Assembly: GCA_902522115.1 (NCBI GenBank) | Contig: CABYUV010000010.1 | Location: 1-43,953, forward strand | Origin: an uncultured Pelagibacteraceae bacterium | GTDB lineage: Bacteria; Pseudomonadota; Alphaproteobacteria; Pelagibacterales; Pelagibacteraceae | Reading direction: 5' to 3' | DNA: 43,953 bases | Shown: positions 1 through 8,301 of the stretch, piece after piece | How the letters are laid out: each line of letters begins with the position of its first letter | Numbering within the stretch: position 1 is the first letter of the stretch | Made by a program: the position numbers and the translations under genes | The notes under the pieces: generated by a model | Told to the model about the DNA's origin: nothing | Seen by the model: only the letters and a program-made list of their open reading frames with translations | The model's database searches: none

Positions 1-498
1 GTTAAAAGAGTAAAATTTAATAAGAAATTTAAATTTGAGGTAAAAAATTTATTATCAAAATTAAATTATAAAAATGATACATTCGTTCATAGAGATTTTC
101 ATGTTTCAAATCTAATGTATTATAATAAAAAAATTGCAGTAATTGACAGCCAGGATGCATTAATAGGTAATAGAGCTTACGATTTAGCATCTTTGATTGA
201 TGATGTAAGATTAAAAACATCAAATGAATTAAAAGAAAAAGTTTTTAAATATTACATCAAAACAAACAAGAAAATTCAGTTAGAAAGATTTAAAAAAGAT
301 TTTGAAATACTATCAATTTTAAGGAATTTAAAAATAATTGGAATTTTTATGCGTTTAGCACTCAGAGATAATAAAAAAAAATATCTTAAATTAATTCCCT
401 ATGCTTGGAAGTTGATTAATCACAGAATTAAAGAGCAAAATGAATTCAATAATTTAATGTTGCTATTAAAAAATAATTTTCCAAAATTTATAAGGTAA
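1..498 (+). CDS. amgK: AmgK-like sugar kinase (APH family), 5' end cut by window
   Basis: This is the C-terminal 165 residues of an aminoglycoside-phosphotransferase-fold kinase; the reading frame is open from base 1, so the start lies outside the window. The catalytic loop HRDFHVSN is at fragment residues 30-37, and the metal-binding Asp lies in IDSQDA (48-53), the form seen in AmgK-type anomeric sugar kinases. AmgK phosphorylates N-acetylmuramate/N-acetylglucosamine at C1 in cytoplasmic peptidoglycan recycling. The next gene, four bases downstream, is a MurU-like nucleotidyltransferase, the partner that uses the sugar-1-phosphate, which supports this assignment over a generic phosphotransferase. 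About half of a normal-length protein is missing only because of the window edge. Confidence 0.8.
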   Translation, partial: VKRVKFNKKFKFEVKNLLSKLNYKNDTFVHRDFHVSNLMYYNKKIAVIDSQDALIGNRAYDLASLIDDVRLKTSNELKEKVFKYYIKTNKKIQLERFKKDFEILSILRNLKIIGIFMRLALRDNKKKYLKLIPYAWKLINHRIKEQNEFNNLMLLLKNNFPKFIR

Positions 499-502
499 AG
501 TT

Positions 503-1192
503 GTGAGAATAAATACAGCTTTAATTTTATGTGCAGGTTTTGGTAAAAGATTAAATCCAGTTACTTTAAATATCCCTAAACCCTTATTAAAAATTAAAGA
601 TATAAGTATGTTAGAGCGATGTATTAATTTAATTAAAAAACTAGGTATTCAAAAAATCTTAATAAATACTTTTTATTTAAAGGATCAATTTTCAGTTTTT
701 CTAAACAGTAAAAATTTCAATATTGATATCAAAATAATTGAGGATGGTGAGTATATTTTAAATACTGGCGGAGGTATTCAAAATATGATCAAAGACTCTA
801 ATGAAAAGGATTTTTTAATATTTAATCCAGATACAATCTGGAGTAATGACTATAAAGATGAGATATTAAAAATGGAAAAAATGTATTTTTCTGAAAAATT
901 AGAAAACATTCTTCTCTTAGCAAAAAAAAAATTAAGTTTTGATAAAAAACTAAAAGGAGATTTCAATTTAAAAAATAATTTAATTAACAAAGAGACCGAA
1001 AAAGAATTTATTTTTATCGGGTGCCAAATAATTAATAAAAAATTATTTATTAAAGAGAAAATAGAAAATTATTCAATTTTAGAAATTTGGAATAATTTAT
1101 TAGATCAAAAAAAGTTATTTGGTTATGAAAGCAAAAAAGACTTTTATCATTTAACTGATCTGGATATTTTTAAAAAACTAAAAGATCTTTAG
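503..1192 (+). CDS. murU: MurU-like sugar-1-phosphate nucleotidyltransferase
   Basis: A 229-residue nucleotidyltransferase of the sugar-phosphate family. The N-terminal nucleotide-binding loop reads LCAGFGKRLNPVT (residues 9-21) followed by the IPKPL lysine motif; NTGGG and FNPDT give the usual substrate and metal elements. MurU converts N-acetylmuramate-1-phosphate to UDP-MurNAc, bypassing de novo synthesis. Length matches MurU (about 220-230 residues), shorter than GlmU or mannose-1-phosphate guanylyltransferases. The start is GTG at 503, four bases after the amgK stop, so the two are probably cotranscribed. The 3' end overlaps the convergent gpmA by 23 bp. Substrate identity rests on the family and the kinase neighbour; it is not proven by sequence alone. 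Confidence 0.8.
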   Translation: MRINTALILCAGFGKRLNPVTLNIPKPLLKIKDISMLERCINLIKKLGIQKILINTFYLKDQFSVFLNSKNFNIDIKIIEDGEYILNTGGGIQNMIKDSNEKDFLIFNPDTIWSNDYKDEILKMEKMYFSEKLENILLLAKKKLSFDKKLKGDFNLKNNLINKETEKEFIFIGCQIINKKLFIKEKIENYSILEIWNNLLDQKKLFGYESKKDFYHLTDLDIFKKLKDL

Positions 1193-1880
1193 CTCTTTCT
1201 TTATGAAGATATTTGCACTTAGTAATTTTGTTATTTTCAAATTCTATTAAAAGAGGATTTCCCGTAGGAATTTCAAGTTTAGATATTTGAGTATTATCTA
1301 AAATAAATAAATATTTACAAAGAGCTCTTATAGAATTTCCATGTGCAGAAATAAGAATATTTTCACCTTTATTATTTTCTATATCGCTTTTATAAAATTC
1401 AATAACTCTCTTATATGTATCTTTTAAAGACTCTGTATCTGGAATTTTATTTATAGGAATTTTTTTGTACGTTTCGATATTTAAAGGATGAAAAGGGTTT
1501 GTTTTATCTAATGGGTCTGGTCTTAAATCCCAAGATCTTCTAAATTTCTGGACTTTTTCTTCTCCTAGTTTTATTTTCATTTCATCTTTATTCAGGCCTG
1601 TGAGAGCACCGTAATGTCTTTCATTTAACTGCCAGGCCTCTTTTACTTCTTTATGATCATTTAATTCATCTTGAATTATTTTAAGTGTATTTTTTGCTCT
1701 TAATTGAAATGAACAATAATATAGATCAATATTTAATTGTTCTTTTTTAATTAACTCTCCTGATTTTTTTGCCTCCAATTTACCATTATCAGTCAAGTCC
1801 ACATCTACCCAACCAGTAAATCTTTTTTCAAGATTCCATAAACTTTGACCGTGTCTAACTAGAATTACTTTTTTCATCAT
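1170..1880 (-). CDS. gpmA: 2,3-bisphosphoglycerate-dependent phosphoglycerate mutase
   Basis: A 236-residue cofactor-dependent phosphoglycerate mutase, interconverting 3- and 2-phosphoglycerate in glycolysis and gluconeogenesis. The phospho-acceptor histidine is in LVRHGQSLWN (residues 7-16), the catalytic glutamate in LNERHYGALTG, and the second active-site histidine in SAHGNSIRAL (about residue 180). Length and motifs match dPGM rather than broad histidine phosphatases, and the long insert typical of GpmA between the motifs is present. Two adjacent ATG codons (1880 and 1877) are possible starts; no clear Shine-Dalgarno sequence decides between them. It is transcribed against murU with a 23 bp tail overlap. 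Confidence 0.93.
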   Translation of the reverse strand: MMKKVILVRHGQSLWNLEKRFTGWVDVDLTDNGKLEAKKSGELIKKEQLNIDLYYCSFQLRAKNTLKIIQDELNDHKEVKEAWQLNERHYGALTGLNKDEMKIKLGEEKVQKFRRSWDLRPDPLDKTNPFHPLNIETYKKIPINKIPDTESLKDTYKRVIEFYKSDIENNKGENILISAHGNSIRALCKYLFILDNTQISKLEIPTGNPLLIEFENNKITKCKYLHKERAKDLLVF

Positions 1881-1917
1881 GTTGTGTTTTAGTTAAATTT
1901 AATGCATATAAAATTAA

Positions 1918-2301
1918 ATGATTAAATTTAAAATAGTTTATAAGTTAATTTTTCATTTTTTAAATATATTAATCATTATATTGTCAATATATCCTGGAAG
2001 TCTTTTAGGATGTTATATATTTAATAACTGTAATTATGATCCTCAAATTACAAAAGATTTCATAGTATCAACAAATCATTTATATGCATTTAGTATTCTT
2101 ACTTTATTTGGAATTTTGGCATATAACAAAAATTCAAATATTAAATTTCTATTTGTATACTTAATATTTATTTCAATAATTTTAGAACTACTTCATATTG
2201 TTATTCCTGTTAGAGCTTTTCAGATAGCAGACTTATTTGGTAACTTTATTGGTGTTATATTGATAATATCTATATATTTTATAAAAAATGAGTTTTTTTA
2301 A
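1918..2301 (+). CDS. VanZ-like family integral membrane protein
   Basis: A 127-residue protein with about four predicted transmembrane segments (roughly residues 8-30, 50-68, 76-93, 105-123). The stretch ELLHIVIPVRAFQIADLFGN fits the VanZ-like pattern of Glu-Leu, Pro-x-Arg and Asp-x-x-x-Asn-x-x-Gly on the last loop and helix. VanZ-like proteins are small membrane proteins of poorly defined role, some linked to resistance to cell-wall-active glycopeptides. The 3' end overlaps the following lipoprotein gene by 14 bp, so they are likely cotranscribed. The cell-wall flavour of the neighbours (amgK, murU, lysozyme-fold lipoprotein) is suggestive only. Confidence 0.7.
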   Translation: MIKFKIVYKLIFHFLNILIIILSIYPGSLLGCYIFNNCNYDPQITKDFIVSTNHLYAFSILTLFGILAYNKNSNIKFLFVYLIFISIILELLHIVIPVRAFQIADLFGNFIGVILIISIYFIKNEFF

Positions 2302-2887
2302 ATATAAAATTTTTTTATTAATAATTTTTCTTCTTTCAAGTTGTAGCTCTGTACCTGCAAATACTTCAAATAGCTGTTTAATTTTTGATGAAAGATACTT
2401 ATGGTATAAGCATGCTAAAAAATCAGAGCAAAAGTGGGGAACACCAATTTATCTTCAACTTGCAATAATCAAAATGGAGTCAGGGTTTGATTGGTTAGCA
2501 AAGCCACCCAGACAAAAACTATTTAAAGTTGTACCATACAAAAGACCATCAAGTTCTTTTGGTTATTCACAAGCAGTAAAGGGAACATGGAAACAATATA
2601 AAGAAGAGACAGGTAATAAATTTGCAACAAGAACAAGATTTAAAGATAGTGTAGATTTTATTGGGTGGTATACAAACAAGACTGAAAAAACTTTAAAAGT
2701 TTCAAAAAAAGATGCTTTTAAGCAGTATATTGCTTATCATGAAGGGTGGGGTAATTATAAAAATTATAAAAATAATAAAAAAGTAATTAATTTAGCTAAA
2801 AGAGTTCAGAAGCAATCAAATATTTATAAGCAACAATTATCTGAATGTAAAAATTCTTTATCAACGTCAAAATATATTATTTTCTAA
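2288..2887 (+). CDS. Lipoprotein with lysozyme-like (SLT-type) transglycosylase domain
   Basis: A 199-residue predicted lipoprotein. The signal peptide ends in a lipobox (LLSSC, Cys at about residue 19), so it should be anchored in a membrane facing the periplasm. The body resembles the soluble lytic transglycosylase/lysozyme-like fold: IIKMESGFDW supplies the candidate catalytic Glu, SSFGYSQAVKGTWKQY matches the Gly-Tyr-x-Gln element, and AYHEGWGNY resembles the C-terminal helix motif. It would cleave the MurNAc-GlcNAc bond of peptidoglycan, producing fragments that the nearby AmgK/MurU pair could recycle after further processing. It overlaps the convergent RND pump gene by four bases. Catalytic activity is inferred from the motif pattern. 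Confidence 0.72.
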   Translation: MSFFKYKIFLLIIFLLSSCSSVPANTSNSCLIFDERYLWYKHAKKSEQKWGTPIYLQLAIIKMESGFDWLAKPPRQKLFKVVPYKRPSSSFGYSQAVKGTWKQYKEETGNKFATRTRFKDSVDFIGWYTNKTEKTLKVSKKDAFKQYIAYHEGWGNYKNYKNNKKVINLAKRVQKQSNIYKQQLSECKNSLSTSKYIIF

Positions 2888-5800
2888 TTTAGCTGTTTTT
2901 TTAATTCAATATCAACAGCATCAATACGCTTAGTATTTTTTGCAAGAGCTAAATACATTGTTGGAGTTACATATAAAGTAAAGAAAGTTGAAATAATCAT
3001 ACCCCCTAAAATTGTAGAACCCACAGCTAATCTAGAGCCTTCACCTGCACCTGGGCCAATATTTCCAATAACTAATGGAAGCATTGCTATCATTGTACTA
3101 AGTGAGGTCATTATGATTGGTCTTATTCTAAGTTGGCAAGCTTTAATTATTGCGTCCTGGATTTTTACACCGGTAGTTCTTATTTGATTAGTGTAGTCTA
3201 CAATCAAAATACTATTCTTTGTGGATATACCAATGAGTATTATTAATGCGATTTGAGAGAAAATATTTACTGAACTATTTAAAAATAAAATAAATACTAA
3301 GCCACCAAATACAGCTAATGGTACTGTTAAAATAATAATAAATGGATGAACAAAAGAGTTAAATGTTGCTGCCATAACTAAATAAGCAGTTAACAAAGCA
3401 AGACCAAAGATTAAGTATATTTCATTTGTTGTTTCTTTTAACTCTTCAGATTTCCCTTTCCAGGTGATTTGATTCTGAGGCGCAACTCTAATCATGACAT
3501 CTTCAAGGTATTTTATTGCTTCTGTGAGAGTATAATTTTCAGATAGAGCAGCAGATATTGTAACTGCCCTTTGTCTATTATACCTAGGAAGAGCTTCTGC
3601 AGTACCTTTTTCTTTAAATTCAACTAAACTTGCGACAGATACAAGTTTACCTGTAGTTTCCGATCTAACAAAAATTTTTGATAATCCATCTTTATCTCTT
3701 CTGTCTGATAAATATTGCTGTAAAATAATTGGGTATTCTCTTCCCTCTTTACTAAAAGTTGTTACTCTTTTTCCTCCATAAAGAGTCTCTAAAGTTCTAC
3801 CTATATTTTCAGTAGAAACTCCCAAATCATTTGCTCTGTTTTTATTAGTGATTAATTTAACCTCGGGTTTGTTTTTTGTATAATCACTTTCAATTCTCGA
3901 CATATTTCTATTTTTTCTTAATTCTCTCAAGATACTATTTTGAATTTCTTCTAATTCTTCGTAGCTAGATCCATATATGACCATTTGAACAGGCTTATTA
4001 TAACTTGATACTCTTATTGATTGTGGAGAAATTGGAAAAGCAAAAGTTTCAGGCACAGAAACCACTTGTCCAATAGCTTCTCTTAGGATTGTTTGACTAC
4101 TTTTCTCTCTATTTTTCCATTCATCAAGTAATGCAATAATTATGAATGTGTTGTAAGACGTTGCTGATCTTCCAAAACCAGGAACTCTCATTATTAGTCT
4201 TGAATATGGACTGTTCTCTGCCTGTAATAATCTTAATATTCTTCCCTCAATTATTTGAGCCTTTTCTTGGGTATATTCAAATGAACTTCCTTCGTCAGTT
4301 GATCCAATAATTAAATAAGCACCTCTGTCTTCAACAGGTATCAATTCTTTTTTAGAAAAACTAAACAAATAAGCAGAAGCAGCAATTATTAAAATTATAA
4401 ATATCGAAATAGTCTTTTGTTTATTAACCCAATATTTAAGAGAGCTGGTATAAAATTCTGTAAAAGATTTAAATCCATTATTAAATTTTTTTACAAATAA
4501 ATTAATTTTTTCTTTTTTATTTAAAAATTTACTTCCAAGCATTGGAGACAATGTTAATGCCACAAAAGATGATACAACTATTGAAAAAGATAGAGCAATT
4601 GCTGTTTCTTTAAACAAGGTTCCTGAAATTCCTTTAATAAAAATTAATGGCAAAAATACTGCTATAAGAATTAAAGTCGTTGCAATAATTGCAAATGTAA
4701 TTTGTTTAGAACCTTTATATGCAGCCACTAATGGCGTTTCGCCATTTTCAATCCTTGTATAGATTGCATCAGTCATGATCACAGAGTCGTCAGTGATTAT
4801 ACCAATTGCTAGAATAAAACTTAGTAATACAAAAATATTTATCGATAGATCAAAAATATATAGACCTAGAAATGAACCTATAAGACTAACCGGCAATGCA
4901 ACTGCAGGAACTATTACAGCTTTAAGGTTACCTAAAAAAAGATAAATAATTAAAACGACTAATATGAATGCAATTACTAAACTTTTATAGACTTCTTCAA
5001 TTGCAGCACCAATGTAGGTTGCTCTATTAAAAGCTATTTCTAATTTTAATCCATCAGGTAAAGATCTGTTAAGTTCTTTGATTTTGGTTTTAATTTGCTT
5101 AGAAAGCTCTACCGTTGATGCTCCACTTTTTGCATATATTCCAATTCCTACAGTTTTTAAATTTACTGCATTTTTTCGTTGTGCTTTAAATAAAGTTTTT
5201 TCTGAAACAGGTCCAAATTCTATATTAGCTACATCAGATAAAATGATAACCTTTTCTTTATTTTTCTTAAGCGGCAGTTGTTTAATAGTTTCAATATTGG
5301 AATAGGATTTATCAATGTTTAAAGTTAAGTCTTTATTATTAGCTTCTAAGGTTCCAGCTGGTAGGTTTATATTTTCGTTTCTTAGAGCTCTTTCAACTTC
5401 CTGAATTGTAAGATCATTTGCGGCTAATTTTATTGGATCTATCCAAACTCTGACACTAAGCTCTCTTAATCCACCAACTAAAATTCGACCTACGTTTGGT
5501 ACACTTGAGAATGCATCTATTAGATATCTTTCAGCATAATCCCCAAGATCTAAATCATTCCAAGTTGGAGATGATAGTCCTACCCACATCGTAGTTGTAA
5601 AACCTGCTGCTTGTTTTAAAATTTGTGGAGGATTTGACTCGTTTGGTAAATTATCTACAACTCTTGCAACTCTTTCCCTAATATCATTAGCTGCGTCATC
5701 TAAATCAATGTCTGTATTGAACTGAATATTAATCCTACTTCTTCCATTAAGAGAACTTGAGTCAATATTTTTAATACCCTCAGCTCCACCAATCACATCT

Positions 5801-6006
5801 TCCAATTTTTGAGTTATTTCTTCATCAACAATTTCGGCAGAAGCAGATTTATAATCTGTCTGAACTTGAACTACAGGAGGCTGAATACCATCAGGAAGCT
5901 CTCTAACTGGTAATTCTAAAAAAACAAAAATACCAAAAATAATTAATATTAATGACATGACCCAAGCTACGACTGGTCGTTTGATGCTTACTTCAGTAAT
6001 ATACAT
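2884..6006 (-). CDS. RND-family efflux pump inner-membrane subunit (AcrB/MexF-like)
   Basis: A 1040-residue resistance-nodulation-division transporter with the standard layout: TM1, a large periplasmic loop, TM2-6, a second large loop, TM7-12. The proton-relay residues are intact: the Asp pair in TM4 (IITDDSVIMTD), the Lys in TM10 (GISTKNSILIVDY), and the RIRPIIMTSLSTM stretch leading into TM11. Length is typical of hydrophobe/amphiphile exporters rather than the RND-like SecD or MmpL types. It is the last gene of a four-gene operon, starting four bases after the adaptor gene ends. No outer-membrane TolC-like channel is encoded in the window. Substrates cannot be read from the sequence. Confidence 0.93.
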   Translation of the reverse strand: MYITEVSIKRPVVAWVMSLILIIFGIFVFLELPVRELPDGIQPPVVQVQTDYKSASAEIVDEEITQKLEDVIGGAEGIKNIDSSSLNGRSRINIQFNTDIDLDDAANDIRERVARVVDNLPNESNPPQILKQAAGFTTTMWVGLSSPTWNDLDLGDYAERYLIDAFSSVPNVGRILVGGLRELSVRVWIDPIKLAANDLTIQEVERALRNENINLPAGTLEANNKDLTLNIDKSYSNIETIKQLPLKKNKEKVIILSDVANIEFGPVSEKTLFKAQRKNAVNLKTVGIGIYAKSGASTVELSKQIKTKIKELNRSLPDGLKLEIAFNRATYIGAAIEEVYKSLVIAFILVVLIIYLFLGNLKAVIVPAVALPVSLIGSFLGLYIFDLSINIFVLLSFILAIGIITDDSVIMTDAIYTRIENGETPLVAAYKGSKQITFAIIATTLILIAVFLPLIFIKGISGTLFKETAIALSFSIVVSSFVALTLSPMLGSKFLNKKEKINLFVKKFNNGFKSFTEFYTSSLKYWVNKQKTISIFIILIIAASAYLFSFSKKELIPVEDRGAYLIIGSTDEGSSFEYTQEKAQIIEGRILRLLQAENSPYSRLIMRVPGFGRSATSYNTFIIIALLDEWKNREKSSQTILREAIGQVVSVPETFAFPISPQSIRVSSYNKPVQMVIYGSSYEELEEIQNSILRELRKNRNMSRIESDYTKNKPEVKLITNKNRANDLGVSTENIGRTLETLYGGKRVTTFSKEGREYPIILQQYLSDRRDKDGLSKIFVRSETTGKLVSVASLVEFKEKGTAEALPRYNRQRAVTISAALSENYTLTEAIKYLEDVMIRVAPQNQITWKGKSEELKETTNEIYLIFGLALLTAYLVMAATFNSFVHPFIIILTVPLAVFGGLVFILFLNSSVNIFSQIALIILIGISTKNSILIVDYTNQIRTTGVKIQDAIIKACQLRIRPIIMTSLSTMIAMLPLVIGNIGPGAGEGSRLAVGSTILGGMIISTFFTLYVTPTMYLALAKNTKRIDAVDIELKKQLN

Positions 6007-6010
6007 TTAA

Positions 6011-7006
6011 TTATTTTTTTTCTTTTTCAGATTTTTTAAAAATATTTTTTACCCAATCAAATTTACCTTTTTTTTCTTCAGCTTTTTTTGATTTATCTTT
6101 TTTACCCCAGCCAGAGTTTCCTTGTTTTTTATTAGCACCTTTCTCAATAGGTCTAATTGTTAAATTTGGTCTTACTTTTTTTGTTCCTTCTGCAACAATT
6201 TTATCTCCATTATTTAATCCATCTAATATTTCTACAAAGCCTAAATATCTATCACCAATGGTTACTTTTGATTTCATTACTTTATTTTTTTCATCTACTT
6301 TATAAATAAAAACATTTTCACCTTCGACAACTGTACTCGTGTCAGGCGCACTTAAGCCATTTCTTACATCATATTTAATTGATATTTCTAAAAATGAGCC
6401 AGGCAGTATTTCACCAGAAGAATTATCCATTTTAATTCGTGTTGCTAAAGCTCTTGTATCTTCGCTTATTCTGCTAGCAAAAGAATCAACTTTGCCTTTA
6501 TAAATTTTATTTTTATAACCAGAAAATTTAATATCAACCGGTAGATCAACTTTAATAAATGGTATAAAAATTTCAGGTATATCTACATCACAATATATTG
6601 AGCTAGTATCTTCAAGATTTATTAATATAGAAGATTTCGAAACTTCTAAATCTTCTGAAAATTCCCTTTTTCCAATAACTCCGTCAAATTGTGCAATAAC
6701 TTTTCGATTTTTAAGTTCAGCAATTACATCACCTTTTTTAACTTTTTGATTAAATTTTATTGGTTCTAAAATTTCATATTTTTCAATTTTAAATGATTGT
6801 GTTTGAATTGGAGCTGCAGTCCCATATGTGTTAACAACATTTTCAAAAACTCTTTCTTGTGTAGTTGTTACAATTATTCCAGGAGGTGGTCTTTTGCTGA
6901 ATTTTTTTTTGAAATGATTTCCAATCATTGTTCTTCCAATGATCACCGTTGCAATGATTAAGAAAAATATAATGACAATACTTGTTATTTTTGTAGATGT
7001 TTTCAT
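6011..7006 (-). CDS. RND efflux periplasmic adaptor (membrane fusion protein)
   Basis: A 331-residue adaptor with an N-terminal membrane anchor (residues 7-27), a lipoyl-like domain (about 70-135), a beta-barrel (about 136-210) and a membrane-proximal domain, ending in a very lysine-rich tail (about 290-331). The two half-lipoyl motifs, KVKKGDVIAEL and AQFDGVIGKR, are separated by only a few residues, so the alpha-helical hairpin that normally inserts here and docks on TolC is absent. It should bridge the downstream pump to the periplasm or outer membrane. Three bases separate it from sseA upstream and four from the pump gene downstream, supporting one transcript. Confidence 0.88.
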   Translation of the reverse strand: MKTSTKITSIVIIFFLIIATVIIGRTMIGNHFKKKFSKRPPPGIIVTTTQERVFENVVNTYGTAAPIQTQSFKIEKYEILEPIKFNQKVKKGDVIAELKNRKVIAQFDGVIGKREFSEDLEVSKSSILINLEDTSSIYCDVDIPEIFIPFIKVDLPVDIKFSGYKNKIYKGKVDSFASRISEDTRALATRIKMDNSSGEILPGSFLEISIKYDVRNGLSAPDTSTVVEGENVFIYKVDEKNKVMKSKVTIGDRYLGFVEILDGLNNGDKIVAEGTKKVRPNLTIRPIEKGANKKQGNSGWGKKDKSKKAEEKKGKFDWVKNIFKKSEKEKK

Positions 7007-7009
7007 AAT

Positions 7010-7822
7010 TTAATTTTTTCCATATTCAGCCCAAGAACCATCGTAGATAGTTGGCATATACTTAGCATTTATTAAATAATAAGCCAGTGCCAATACACTT
7101 GCGGTTACTCCAGAACCACATGAAAATACTAAATTTTTATCATTGTCAAATTTAAATGACTTAAATTTTTCCATTATTTTATCTTTACTAATGAAGGTGT
7201 GGTCTTCATTAATTAATTCTGAGAACGGTAGGCAAAAAGAATTTTTTATTGAACCACTTCTGAGACCTTTTCTGGGTTCAGCAACTTTTCCCTCAAATCT
7301 TTCTCTACTTCTCGCATCAACTACATTAAATTTTTGTAAATCTATATTTTCATCGATTTGTTTTTTATTTTTAACAAGTTCTGTATTTTCTTTACATTTA
7401 TACTTAGAAGTTTGAGTAGTTACTGTTTTGTTATCTGTAGATTTATTTTCTTTTTTCCATTTTTTCAATCCACCATCAAGAACATGTACTAGTTTAGGAT
7501 CATGCCCATAGTAAATAAAATTGTACCAACATCTACAAGAGCTAATAACATCAGAGTTATCGTAAACTACTATTCGATCATTATTTTTTATCCCCATGCT
7601 ACTCATTATTTTTTCCCAGGATTTAGTATCAGTGAGCATATGAGGTAAATCAGTATCTAATTTAGAATTTTTATCTAAATCAAAAAAAATAGCATTTGGA
7701 ATATGTTCTTCATTATACTCGTCAAAACCATTTCTTTGAGTTTGAGGCATATGCCATGAGCAATCAATAATTTTTACTTTATCAATATTATTTTCTAACC
7801 AATCTGTATCAACCAAAGACAT
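7010..7822 (-). CDS. sseA: 3-mercaptopyruvate sulfurtransferase (tandem rhodanese)
   Basis: A 270-residue two-domain rhodanese-family enzyme. The N-terminal inactive domain has the DGGLKKWKKE element, and the C-terminal domain holds the active-site loop CGSGVTAS near residue 235. The CGSGVT form, rather than CRKGVT, is the signature of 3-mercaptopyruvate sulfurtransferases, which move sulfur from mercaptopyruvate to thiol acceptors or cyanide. It lies between msrA (one base upstream) and the efflux adaptor (three bases downstream), so it is probably cotranscribed with both. The mix of sulfur chemistry, methionine repair and efflux may reflect a redox-stress operon, but that link is inference. 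Confidence 0.88.
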   Translation of the reverse strand: MSLVDTDWLENNIDKVKIIDCSWHMPQTQRNGFDEYNEEHIPNAIFFDLDKNSKLDTDLPHMLTDTKSWEKIMSSMGIKNNDRIVVYDNSDVISSCRCWYNFIYYGHDPKLVHVLDGGLKKWKKENKSTDNKTVTTQTSKYKCKENTELVKNKKQIDENIDLQKFNVVDARSRERFEGKVAEPRKGLRSGSIKNSFCLPFSELINEDHTFISKDKIMEKFKSFKFDNDKNLVFSCGSGVTASVLALAYYLINAKYMPTIYDGSWAEYGKN

Positions 7823-7823
7823 T

Positions 7824-8267
7824 TTATCTTTTTTCTAAATATCGTTGATGATATTCTTCGGCTGGACAGTAATTTTTAACTAAAGAAATTTTTGTTACAA
7901 CTTTTCCTGATAATTTTACGTTCTCTTTTTCTATCATTTTTTCAGCAGTAATTTTTTGTTGATCACTTAAATAAAATATCTCACTTCTATATTGGGTTCC
8001 AAAATCTGGTCCTTGAGAATTTAAAGTTGTTGGGTCATGGATTTCAAAAAAGTATTCAAGAATTTTCTCGTAAGATATTACCTTAGGATCAAAATCTAAT
8101 TTGACTACTTCTGCATGATTTGTTGTGCCTGTGCATACTTCTTTGTAATTAGTTTCCGCATTGTGGCCTCCACAATAACCTACCTCTGTTTTGATAACTC
8201 CATCAAGTTTACTAAACTTAATTTCTGGTCCCCAAAAACATCCCAATCCTAAAATTGCTATTTCCAT
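7824..8267 (-). CDS. msrA: Peptide-methionine (S)-S-oxide reductase
   Basis: A 147-residue MsrA, reducing the S-epimer of methionine sulfoxide in proteins. The catalytic motif GCFWGPE is at residues 9-15, followed by the substrate-pocket motifs GYCGGHN and HAEVVKLDFD and by FFEIHDPTTLNSQGPDFGTQ, all typical of the family. It is slightly short because it lacks N- and C-terminal extensions. A cysteine near the C-terminus (NYCPAEEYHQRY) could serve as a resolving cysteine. It is the first gene of the msrA-sseA-adaptor-pump operon, with 34 bp separating it from the divergent transporter gene, so the operon promoter must lie in that gap or overlap the coding starts. Confidence 0.95.
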   Translation of the reverse strand: MEIAILGLGCFWGPEIKFSKLDGVIKTEVGYCGGHNAETNYKEVCTGTTNHAEVVKLDFDPKVISYEKILEYFFEIHDPTTLNSQGPDFGTQYRSEIFYLSDQQKITAEKMIEKENVKLSGKVVTKISLVKNYCPAEEYHQRYLEKR

Positions 8268-8301
8268 TGATAATTAACTTAATTAATCTAAAGTTAATCA
8301 T

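Noticed and set aside
29..223. 64-residue minus-strand frame opposite the kinase gene
   Set aside because: Overlaps the catalytic loop of the AmgK-like kinase, has no recognisable product and no start signal.
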